Positions 1-7,956 of a DNA stretch of 38,631 bases are shown here, in pieces. Both the position numbers and the translations under genes were made by a program. Within the stretch, counting starts at the first letter, position 1; each line of letters begins with the position of its first letter. The notes beneath the pieces are model-generated. The model was not told the origin of the DNA. It worked only from the letters and a program-made list of their open reading frames with translations, and ran no database searches. The stretch comes from Nemertoderma westbladi (taxonomy: Eukaryota; Xenacoelomorpha; Nemertodermatida; Nemertodermatidae), in contig JAUCBJ010002417.1 in assembly GCA_032718475.1 (NCBI GenBank), positions 1-38,631 of the forward strand. The letters run 5' to 3'.

Positions 1-312
1 ATCTTCATGTTCGCTCAGAAAGTACCTGAATTCGATCCTATTTTCTGGTGACCATAAGTCCAGATATCTTTGGGTGTTGATGACCCCTCCGTACGATGCC
101 GCTGTTGCTACCTCCTGATACGTGAATGGTAGTCTCCTCTTGGTGATCTGCTGGTGGGCTTCTATATTAATGTTGACGAAGCCCCACCGGAACTCCTGGG
201 CCTTCATCGTTTGTACGGTGTGTCTACCTCTCTGTCCACTAGGTGTCAGGTATCGTAATATACCGACTCGCCCTTCAGCCCCGGGTGGTCTACAAGACCT
301 TCTAGGGCCACC
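1..312 (-). CDS. Unrecognised protein, runs off the left edge
   Basis: The minus strand is open from position 312 down to position 1 (104 codons), directly after a TAA at 313-315. The first ATG is at 207-205, so 69 codons from the Met lie in the window and the C-terminus is outside it. The visible part is rich in aromatic and charged residues, with RWGF, YQEVATAASYGG and LDLWSPENRIEF. I do not recognise the family, and see no zinc knuckle, signal peptide or membrane segment. Its closeness to retroelement ORFs suggests a mobile-element origin, but that is inference. The opposite-strand reading over this stretch looks like a shadow. Confidence 0.4.
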
Positions 313-719
313 TTAAAGGCTCTCCTGTGATTCAGAGGTGCTCCTGATAGTGCGTGTATCGCCTTAGTTTGTTGTGAGGTGACATTATTATTGCTAATCC
401 ACCATCACCTCGCCAACTATAATTGGTAAAATGCCACTAATCCCATTTTCAGTGGGTAGTGCAGGGAATTGAATCCGCTTACACATACTCTAGACCATAT
501 AACACGGCTAATACATATAAGGATGTTAATGGCGTATTTTTGGTAGGTTAATTTTTACCGTGTGCAATTTTACACAGAAATGTTGCAGATATGTATGATA
601 TTGATTTAACAACAGTTAGTAAAGTTGCTTATCGTATTTCTGTTAACAATTTAGTTTATCATTCATTTAATTATCCAAAAAAGAGAATGTCTGCAAGTTT
701 TTATGCAAAGTAGTATAGT
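313..719. other. AT-rich spacer with possible helix-turn-helix remnant
   Basis: No ORF of useful length. On the plus strand, about 578-711, a short open stretch ends with a stop before the inverted-repeat element. It reads NVADMYDIDLTTVSKVAYR, which has the look of the helix-turn-helix found at the start of Harbinger/Tnp_4-type transposases. This is too short to call, and nothing around it supports a full transposase. Confidence 0.2.
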
Positions 720-1009
720 CTTGGCCGGCTCGGCGACAGTTAGACCTCACTGACTGGCGCAAGACTGTCTGGGTGACACCCAATGTCACCCTATGGGTGT
801 CATTGGGTGTATTGGCGCCAGACTGCCTGGGTGACACATCCTAATTAGGCTAATTAGACCCTAATTGACAGGTGTCATAAATTAATTAGTACAATTAAAC
901 CCTAATAGGTGTCTTACGACTCCTAATTAAGGTTTAATTGATTATCCTAATTAATCAATCCGATACGCAATGGTGTCAGTGATGTCTAACTGTCGCCTAG
1001 AGGGCCAAG
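720..1009. mobile_element. Small inverted-repeat (MITE-like) element, 290 bp
   Basis: The two ends are inverted copies of each other. The left end starts CTTGGCC and contains GGCGACAGTTAGAC. The reverse complement of the right end has the same CTTGGCC and the same GGCGACAGTTAGAC. About 30 of the first 35 positions match, ending in CACTGAC on both sides. There is no ORF inside. The interior has a direct repeat of CTGGGTGACAC (near 768 and 826) and several GTGTCA/TGACAC inverted pairs. No clear target-site duplication was seen, so the superfamily is open. Confidence 0.75.
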
Positions 1010-1654
1010 AGGGTGTCATAAGTGACACTGCAGGTCTTTTATTTATTAATACTTATTTATTTGTACTTAATTTTAAATTAATTAATTGTATTAGTTTTAC
1101 TTTATGCCAGAGTGGAAGTGTATCTGAGGCGGTATAAAACGATATAGATATAGTTCTGTTACATAGGCTTACTATATACTGATATATATGATTCAAGCAA
1201 GGGCATATCAGTTCACAACACAACGATAAGAATATATAGATATATATGTATATATATAACACAAAGCAGGTAAAGTGTACCGGTACGTCAGTATACAGGT
1301 AGGGCAATGTATTGGCGGACGCCCGGCCAGGTAGGTAGGCCGGGTAGGCGGGTAATGGGTACGTAGCGATACCGGTTGGTAGATACCGGCTGGATACTGG
1401 TACTACACGGCCAGGTAGATAGGCCGGGTTGCCGGGGAGCTGACAGCCCGACGAGTACCGGCACTGCTGTACTGCGGGAAGTGCAGACAGGCAGATAGCT
1501 GGACAGAATGGAGTCGGATACAGAGTCCTTTATCTCTAAGCCAGAATGAATAGGCATCCCGACTGCCGACCGGTTCATCCTTCACCCCATATATCCACAG
1601 GCCATGCTAGACACCCATAGGGGGTCTGGCGCAATCTCTTTCTTTCCCTTTATA
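1010..1654. other. Gene-free stretch with AT tract and CCGG/TACC-rich repeats
   Basis: Around 1215-1260 there is a TATATA-rich low-complexity tract. From about 1300 to 1440 the sequence is built of degenerate short repeats: the word GGCCAGGTAG occurs near 1325 and 1408, with several TACCGG words between. Short open frames here are repeat-driven, and I see no protein signal. Confidence 0.4.
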
Positions 1655-1862
1655 GTCTGTAAATGTATCACCATACGCATTCTACGAAATGGATATTATA
1701 TCTATTATATCAATCTTTCAGTTTCCAAGGTGAGACACAATATATAACAAACAAAACGACAGTCTGTAAATGTATCACCATACGCATTCTACAAAATGGA
1801 TATTATATCTATATATCAATCTTTCAGTTTCCAGGTGAGACACAATATATAACAAAGAAACG
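1655..1862. repeat. Two-copy tandem duplication, about 105 bp per copy
   Basis: The block beginning GTCTGTAAATGTATCACC occurs at about 1655 and again at about 1762. Each copy continues through CGCATTCTAC, TTTCAGTTTCC and GAGACACAATATATAAC. Copies differ by a few substitutions and small indels (one reads CTATTATATC where the other reads CTATATATC). This looks like a recent local tandem duplication; the short plus-strand open frame across it is not a credible gene. Confidence 0.85.
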
Positions 1863-1971
1863 TTGACTATACGGACGGCTACGGAGAGTTATATACCGTA
1901 CTTCGCGTGTTAGTTTAGAAAGATACAAAAGGGCCTTCAGGTACACAATTAACCGCTGGTCCATTAGTGTC

Positions 1972-4125
1972 CTAGTAGCCATAATAATCCGGGGGTTTAC
2001 GCTGTCGCCGGGGTCGAGTCACAGCCTCTGGTGTATTTGGCAGATCTGCCTGTTTACTTGGGCTGATTAACAGAGGATCACCATAATTACGAATGGGCAC
2101 TGTGGGTTCTGGTTCTGGCTCATCAACATGGTTCATGTTCTGGGTTGGTGACTTGGAAGGTGGAACCTCTACAGTGATGCCTGGACTGAGTTCAACCTCA
2201 TCATCGGATGAATGTGTAGCATGGTTATAGGCATGCTCGTGTGGGACACGATGTTGGACAAGGACGCACTCCGTACGTGGCACGCGGTAGGCTTGTGCCC
2301 GTAATTGAGAACCAGTAAACTTTCGTACACTAAGCCAATCAATGTCTGCGGTAGACACGATATAACGTGGGCGAGTATGTAGGTTAGGAGGGTCTCTGTA
2401 CAAATATACAAGGTCACCAACAGAAATTGGTGGAGATTGATTTGGTTTCTTAGGACGAGGCACCTTAGATTGTGCACTGGACAAGTGGTTTGCCAAGCGT
2501 GACTGGTGTTGATTGGCGATTAACTGGCTGTCGACAATCGGAAGTTGCTCACCAGTGTATTGGTCTCGTTGATGGAACATTTCACGTGCAGATATGCCAG
2601 GAGACCTGATACGGGCATTTAGACGGGATACAGCTAGGGCGATAGACACGGCTGAATAGGGTCCACCAGATGGGTGGAGCTTTACAAGTTCTTCTTCTAA
2701 CTCACGGATGGCATGCTCAGCCACTGGGTTTTTATTGATGTTTTTCGGTCTCCCTAATTCAATGCGTAAATTATGGGATGTGAGTACATTGTCGTTTACA
2801 AGGGCTCTAAATCCTGGTGCTGGATCAGTCCGAATAACCGTATGTGGGGCAGCTAAAGGACATAACCCGACACATAAAGCAAGGAGAGCATCGCGTATTG
2901 TAGTGTGACGTTCGTCGGGTATAATAGATGCTGTCGTATAGGATGAAATAGTTTCTCGTACAAGTAGTATCAATTGGCGGTGACGCTTGATAATGTCAGC
3001 AGCGAGAGAGATGCCTATGACAGCAGGAGGATCCTCAGATGTCTGTGGCAAAACACGAGGAGGGGCTGATTGAAGGGCAGTACATTGGGTACACCCAGTG
3101 GTAGTTGCCTCTATGGCACGGTCCATGTCAAGGGCGTAGAAATAACGCATTACTGACTGTCGGAGTTGTGACTTAGATGGGTGTCCTAACTCAAGGTGCA
3201 AAGACATGAGTAGGCCAGCTAAAGCATGACGTGGGACAATAATGAGTTCCCGGGGGGCAGAGAAGTCAACGGAGCGGCGAACAACAAGTAAGCCATCAGA
3301 AGCAATAGTTGCACAACCCAAATAGCGCTTAATATCGCGGATTGTCGTCTCTTTCTTGGATGGACGGGTTCCCTGTGACAGGTGCGCCTTTGTACGGCGG
3401 AGGTTGGTGCACTCCTGTTGCATGAGCAACCATGTAGAACGAGTTGTATATAATGGTCGTGGATTCTGTTTCTCAATACTATCGGTTGGGGTATCAGTCG
3501 ACATTACTGCACGAACAACAGGTTCATTAGACAAATCATCAGCAAAGTTGCAAATTTGGCAGCAACGGTCAGTGCAAGTAGGCGCATTTCGGCTCTGGAA
3601 ATCGGCAGGTAAGTTGCGGGAACCTGTAATATGGACAACGGTGAGATGGTGCTGACTGAGGGTAGACAAGAATGTCGTGAGACGAGGGCTAGCAGAGTAG
3701 GCTCCACGAACCAACTTGGCATATGCCTCCACACACGGCTTACTATCCGTTACCACATGTGATAATGTTAAAGACTGGGTCAGGTAAGGTGCAAAGTGGT
3801 GAACAGAGGATGCAATGGCGAGTGCCTCTAACTCACATGGAAGCCAGATACGCTGGTGGACTCGTAGTTTGGCTGAATAAAACCCACCCAGAAGAAGACG
3901 CGAGCCACGGCGAGCATATAATACTGCTCCAAGACCGTCAGTGCTAGATGCTGCGTCGGTCACGATAAAGAGTTCGTCACTGGGATGGGGGATGGTGATG
4001 GTGCGGCAACTTTTCAATGATGCCTGGGCACATCGAAAGGCTGCAGACGTGGATTCAGTCCATGCCACAGGGTCACGTGGTTGGCCATAAACGAGTTCAT
4101 CAAGTGGAGCAATGAGTGCAGAATG
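1972..4125 (-). CDS. LTR-retrotransposon pol, RNase H plus integrase part (RT missing)
   Basis: This minus-strand frame begins after a TAA at 4126-4128 with text typical of the end of a Ty3-like reverse transcriptase (APLDELVYGQP). Numbering from 4068: an RNase H domain has acidic residues at TDA (37-39), CELEAL (Glu79) and TDSK (Asp108). A zinc-binding H-H-C-C follows (His291, His296, Cys326, Cys329). The integrase core has Asp358, Asp415 in RTDPAPGF and Glu451 in NPVAEHA; exactly 35 residues lie between the second Asp and the Glu, the DD35E spacing. The RNase H-before-integrase order excludes copia. The final part is proline-rich and basic. No reverse transcriptase, protease or gag precedes it in frame, so the element is 5'-truncated. 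It is otherwise open for 698 codons, so it is the youngest-looking coding piece here. Ty3/gypsy-like is my best assignment; no LTR pair was found. Confidence 0.85.
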   Translation of the reverse strand, partial: HSALIAPLDELVYGQPRDPVAWTESTSAAFRCAQASLKSCRTITIPHPSDELFIVTDAASSTDGLGAVLYARRGSRLLLGGFYSAKLRVHQRIWLPCELEALAIASSVHHFAPYLTQSLTLSHVVTDSKPCVEAYAKLVRGAYSASPRLTTFLSTLSQHHLTVVHITGSRNLPADFQSRNAPTCTDRCCQICNFADDLSNEPVVRAVMSTDTPTDSIEKQNPRPLYTTRSTWLLMQQECTNLRRTKAHLSQGTRPSKKETTIRDIKRYLGCATIASDGLLVVRRSVDFSAPRELIIVPRHALAGLLMSLHLELGHPSKSQLRQSVMRYFYALDMDRAIEATTTGCTQCTALQSAPPRVLPQTSEDPPAVIGISLAADIIKRHRQLILLVRETISSYTTASIIPDERHTTIRDALLALCVGLCPLAAPHTVIRTDPAPGFRALVNDNVLTSHNLRIELGRPKNINKNPVAEHAIRELEEELVKLHPSGGPYSAVSIALAVSRLNARIRSPGISAREMFHQRDQYTGEQLPIVDSQLIANQHQSRLANHLSSAQSKVPRPKKPNQSPPISVGDLVYLYRDPPNLHTRPRYIVSTADIDWLSVRKFTGSQLRAQAYRVPRTECVLVQHRVPHEHAYNHATHSSDDEVELSPGITVEVPPSKSPTQNMNHVDEPEPEPTVPIRNYGDPLLISPSKQADLPNTPEAVTRPRRQRKPPDYYGY

Positions 4126-4419
4126 TTAGCTTATTCAATCCCGCCAACACCCCATAAAGTTATAAGCCGATAAGCAATATTGGGAGCCACGAGATTGGGC
4201 AATTAACCAACTCGTGCCATCCCAATAAGAGTGGGAAGGAAGCACACAATAGAGGGTCAGGGGCCAAACCCCTAACCCAGGGAGAACAGGTGGAGTGAAC
4301 GGGAATACTCCACGGGGCGCCAACAAGGGTATTAACCAATCAGAGGGGGGGAATGGCATCGATTGAGTAGCAGTAAGGCCACCGTGCAATATAACCAATA
4401 ACCTATTAATCAGTGATTC
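4126..4419. other. Junction sequence upstream of the truncated pol, no gene
   Basis: This stretch joins the truncated RNase H-integrase reading frame to the plus-strand unit at right. It has GGGG and CCCC runs and words such as GGGGCCAAACCCCTAACCC. An 87-codon minus-strand open frame is present, but it has no recognisable motif and poor complexity. Confidence 0.3.
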
Positions 4420-4744
4420 AGTTATCTCAGTGCAGCAGTGCTAGCGTAGGGTACAGTCAATTAGTTTAGTTAGGGGATCACGGGACTTTAGTTACCGTAT
4501 CCCGCCTTGTACACATTATATCTATATCTATATCCTATGCCCTATTATTATTATACACCGAACTTCAGAACTCAGTTACTCTATTTCACCCTTATACACG
4601 GCGGGGACGCGTGGACTAAATTACCACATCGGATAAATCGGGATCCCTCCTGGATCCCGTCACAGTAACTAAATCCGAGCTGCCGCCCCAGTTAAACTCT
4701 GAGAACTACACTGCTAGCTAGTCGAACTCCACCGAGCAGACGAG
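4420..4744 (+). promoter_or_regulatory. Leader-like region with hairpin, upstream of plus-strand unit
   Basis: It precedes the ATG of the basic ORF. It contains a (TATATC)n-like tract near 4518-4537 and a perfect 8-bp hairpin, CGGGATCC at 4639-4646 and GGATCCCG at 4652-4659, with a 5-base loop. In a retroelement this would be the place for an LTR/leader with a dimerisation-type hairpin. No second copy of this sequence was found in the window, so LTR identity is unproven. Confidence 0.25.
4639..4659. repeat. Perfect 8-bp stem hairpin
   Basis: CGGGATCC, a CTCCT loop, then GGATCCCG. It lies about 85 bases before the ATG at 4745. Confidence 0.6.
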
Positions 4745-5529
4745 ATGAGTGAATCGGGCGAGACACCGCCGCGGACCCCGGACGAAGATCAAACGATCCG
4801 CGAGGCCGCGACCAAGCGATACAGGCCCACGACGCCGGAGCCATCGATAACGGGCGAACCGGAAGTTGAGGACGAGGGGGGCCTGGAACCCGAAGTCGAG
4901 CCAAGAGAAAAAGAGAGCGAGATGGAGGGAGATGGAGATGAGTCGACACGGGACGGAGAACGGCGCGCCGATGTCGCCGGCCAGCTACCGGCCGAGGGCG
5001 ACGAGCGGCCCACCGAACGGCGACGGTGGGGCCGACGGTGCGACGCCGGACGCGAAGAGACGGAGGAGAGATTGGTACCGATGTCGCCGGCCAGCTACAG
5101 GCCGAGGGCGACGGACGGCCCACCGGAACGGCGACGGTGGAGCCGCCGGTACGACGTCGAACCCGGAGGGACGGAGGAGAGGTCGGCGACGAGGACGTCG
5201 GGGTTTCAGAGCGACTTCGACGGGCCTACAACGCGACCCGGAGGATGATAAAGGACGCCAAGAAGGAAGGGGCGAAGGTAGACGAGGTGAGACTGAGAAA
5301 GCGACTAGGTGAGTCGGATAGACACTTAAATTACCTAATACGTTTTGGGCAGAGAGAACTAGCCGAAACGAGAGCACACGAGATTGCCGGGGAACTGTTT
5401 GAACTATGGGAGTGTGGGAGTATGGAACCTAGTGTAGCGTCAGTGTACATAGGGCCATACTTGGTCGATGCCCGGGGAGTAAAACCAGTGGGTTGGAGGG
5501 GACCTCGAAGGGGGCGAATCCGAGGTTAA
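4745..5529 (+). CDS. Basic, Arg/Glu-rich gag-like protein, frame broken by a 110-bp tandem repeat
   Basis: Reading starts at ATG 4745 (MSESGETPPRTPDEDQT) and runs in one frame to 5248; a second frame continues to 5529. The shift is explained by a near-perfect tandem repeat. The block starting GATGTCGCCGGCCAGCTA occurs at 4970 and again at 5080, and 110 is not a multiple of three, so DVAGQL is read in one frame in copy 1 and in the next in copy 2. The C-terminal part (from about 5209) is helical and charged, with RLRRAYNATRRMIKDAKK and RAHEIAGELFELWECG, and looks like a folded domain rather than repeat noise. I do not recognise it. Low complexity, basic charge and the retroelement neighbourhood suggest a gag/capsid-type protein, but there is no zinc knuckle here. 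GC content is clearly above the flanks. Confidence 0.45.
4970..5195. repeat. Tandem duplication, 110-bp period, two copies
   Basis: Both copies start GATGTCGCCGGCCAGCTAC and share GGCCGAGGGCGACG and CGGCGACGGTGG. The second has one extra G in CCGGAACGG. The period is not divisible by three and causes the overlapping reading frames in the surrounding ORF. Confidence 0.8.
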
Positions 5530-7102
5530 CCCCGAGGATTCGGCCTCGTCGGTCGGAGAAAGCTCCGGGAAGCGGGGGAAAGTCAGTAGGTCGGGAAGGC
5601 GGGGGAAATCCGTCGTAACCGATAAGTCTGTTACATCCTCCGCGAAAGGAAGAGCGGTGAGAGAGATAGGTGCCGAATATCGTCTCAGCATGGCAGCGAA
5701 AGATCATAGAGAAATGAAGGAACGGCTAGAGGAAGGGAGAGTGCGGTTAGAGAGGGAAACGGCATTGCTTAAAGAAACAGGAGAGAGGGCCGAAAGGGCT
5801 TTGAAAAGCCTAAGGGAGTATGATGAGATAGAGGAAAGGGAGTGTAGGGAGCGTGAGGCGAGAGAGGAAAGGGGACGCAAGGAGCGTGAGGCAAGGGAGG
5901 AAAGGGAACGCAAGGAGCGTGAGGCGGAACGCAAGGAGCGTGAGGCGAGAGGGGAAAAGGAACGCAAGGAGCGTGAGGCGGAACGCAAGGAGCGTGAGGC
6001 GAGAGAGGAAGGGGAACGCAAGGAGCGTGAGGCAAGGGAGGAAAGGGAACGCAAGGAGCGTGAGGCGGAACGCAAGGAGCGTGAGGCGAGAGAGGAAAAG
6101 GAACGCAAGGAGCGCGAAGTGAGACGAAGGGAGAGTATTAAGAGTGCTGCAGAGTCGGCCATTAGGGACACCCAGGAGCGTGAGAGGAGAGTGGCAGAGA
6201 CTGAGGGAGAAAACAAGAAAATAGAGAGACTACAGAGTGAGTCTGCGGGAGATGAGATTAAACGGGCGCACGAGTTGCAACTCGTGCGAAAAGCGCCGTC
6301 TGAAAGCGGGGCCGGCTCGAGTATTTTTAGGGAGCCGGGGGCCGTAGATACATTTATTAATACCCCACTGACAGGGACCGCACGACAGACTCAAGACTGG
6401 TGCGACCGTACGGGCGGGGGGGGTAATAATAATAATGGTACAGTAGACGTTGTTAATATTGATAATACCGTATGGGACAACACTAATCAAACCTTTATTA
6501 CAGGTAATGCTTTACATAGTGGTAGTAATTTAAATTTAAATCAGAACGCCCCTAGTATTAATGTAGGAAATAACTCTAATATTAATGTAGCTACGCAAAA
6601 TAATTCAAATAATCAAAATAATAACCCAGATTCGAATCTACAAAATAATTTAAATAACGCAATTACGCAAAACAATTCGAATAATTTAAATAATGACCTA
6701 TGCCCGAATTTACAAAATAATTCAGATAACGTAGTCGTGCAGAATAATATAAATAACTTTGTTCCAAACGAACAAAATAATTCCGTTTCCAATATGGGTG
6801 CTATTAATGTAAACGCGTCGGGCCTGCATAACCAGGAAACAGAGGGCCTGGTAGGCCACGTAGTTAGTAGACAGGGAGCAGAGGGCCTGGTAGGCCACGT
6901 AGTTAGTAGACAGGGAGCAGAGGGCCTGGTAGGCCACGTAGTTAGTAGACAGGGAGCAGAGGGCCTGGTAGGCCACGTAGTTAGTAGACAGGGAGCAGAG
7001 GGCCTGGTAGGCCACGTAGTTGGTAGGCAGGGAGTAGAGGGGCCTGGTAGGCCACGCAATAGCAGAGGGAGAGGCGGGGGTGAATGGACCCGACCGCAGT
7101 AG
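5482..7102 (+). CDS. Coiled-coil, Asn-rich, tandem-repeat protein
   Basis: The frame is open from just after a TAA near 5479 and overlaps the end of the previous ORF by about 48 bases in the +1 frame. Usable starts are GTG 5657 or ATG 5690, so it may be expressed by frameshift from the upstream ORF. Counting from 5657 (481 residues): residues about 55-160 are a nearly pure Glu/Arg/Lys coiled coil made of ERKEREAR-type units; about 250-390 is Asn/Gln-rich (many NNSN and QNN words); about 396-465 holds five to six tandem copies of EGLVGHVVSRQGA (39 bp each). It ends with a Gly/Arg-rich tail, GRGGGEWTRPQ. I recognise no enzyme. The layout, a long helix followed by a prion-like Asn segment and a basic RGG-like tail, would suit a self-assembling, RNA-binding protein, which is inference. 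It stops 15 bases from the end of the convergent BEL protease frame. Confidence 0.5.
5840..6125. repeat. Coding minisatellite (Glu/Arg/Lys coiled coil)
   Basis: Repeats of AAGGAGCGTGAGGCG interspersed with GAGAGAGGAAAGGGAACGC. Units are multiples of three, keeping the Glu/Arg heptad-like helix in frame. The same design (Glu/Gln/Arg version) occurs in the minus-strand element at 9180-9475. Confidence 0.85.
6840..7040. repeat. 39-bp coding tandem repeat
   Basis: The unit begins GAGGGCCTGGTAGGCCACG and ends AGACAGGGAGCA. Four copies are essentially identical, and the flanking first and last copies are diverged (ACAGAGGGC at the start; GTTGGTAGGCAGGGAGTAG at the end). The homogeneity suggests recent expansion. 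GGCCTGGTAGGCC makes a short dyad in every unit. Confidence 0.9.
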
Positions 7103-7116
7103 GGTTGATGTGTCGA

Positions 7117-7953
7117 CTAGAGTACATCTTCCCGGTCTAACTGTATGAGAGGGGCGTATTCAGCTGATTGTCGGAACCGCACTCGGAGATCGGTGTGTAC
7201 CAAGGTGTTCTTGATCGTCAGCTTGACCGTCTCGTAGCCTTTCATGACTCCTTTCATCTGGAGCTGCACCTCCCCGGACTCTACTTCTCTATGGTCGGTG
7301 ATAGTTTGTATGGGCCATTTGCAAGGTTTGTAGTCTAGGCCAAGTTGTTCGAGGAAATCCCGGTCGATGATGGTTCCGTCCGACCCATTATCGAGGAACG
7401 CGAGCGTTGTCAAGGATTTCCCGACCCCTTGAATTCTTACTGGGATTACTTTGGCGAAGACCATGTAACGGCGATTTATAAGGTTGATCGTGGCCGAGAT
7501 ATTTGTCACTTGTGATACATCGGTGGAGGTCTGAAATGGGTTGGTTTCCCTCCATTGAATCGTCCGGGTTCCTTTAGAGACGTGGTTCGTTTCTCCTCTT
7601 CGTTTGGCTTTGATCCGAAAGGGGAGGGTGGTGAAGTCAAAGTTTGCAGGGATGTGGAGGAGTGTGTGATGACGTAGGTCATTACAGACTGCGCAGCATG
7701 ATCTTTGGTCGCAATCCCGAACATAGTGACCTGTTCCGAGACACCGGAAGCATCCTCGGTGTCTCATTATCGCCTCAAAGCGTGGAACGAGTTCAGCAAA
7801 CAGGAACTTTCTGCAGAATTCCACCTTATGTTTCTCTCCGCAGAAGAGACATATAGGGGAGGCTGTTATGCCTTCCCTTTTGGGTGCCCAATTCGCTAAA
7901 TAACACGCCCATTCCTCGGCTGATGTAGGTTCCTCGTAATCCTCATCATCCAA
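7117..7953 (-). pseudogene. BEL/Pao-type zinc knuckles plus aspartic protease (DUF1758-like)
   Basis: Counting from 7953, the array of metal-binding motifs typical of BEL/Pao gag is present: Cys35-Cys38-His42-Cys47, then a canonical CCHC (Cys68, Cys71, His76, Cys81), then Cys87-Cys90 with HH at 95-96 and His100. An aspartic protease follows with LDNGSDGTIID (Asp188); the expected Asp-Ser/Thr-Gly is Asp-Asn-Gly here. The frame ends REDVL, where reverse transcriptase should follow, so pol is cut off at the junction with the convergent plus-strand ORF. The frame is the same as the DUF1759-like part upstream, separated from it only by one in-frame TAG (7954-7956). The gag-protease processes viral-like particles of an LTR retrotransposon; here it is a relic. 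Confidence 0.85.
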
Positions 7954-7956
7954 GTC

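Noticed and set aside
425-520. Minus-strand tRNA-like text (TATGGTCTAGAG and CGGATTCAATTCC)
   Set aside because: The A-like and B-like boxes are only about 11 bases apart, and no arms pair. Not a tRNA or a credible SINE head.
5704-6216. Ser/Leu/Arg-rich minus-strand ORFs
   Set aside because: They are antisense shadows of the plus-strand coiled-coil minisatellite.
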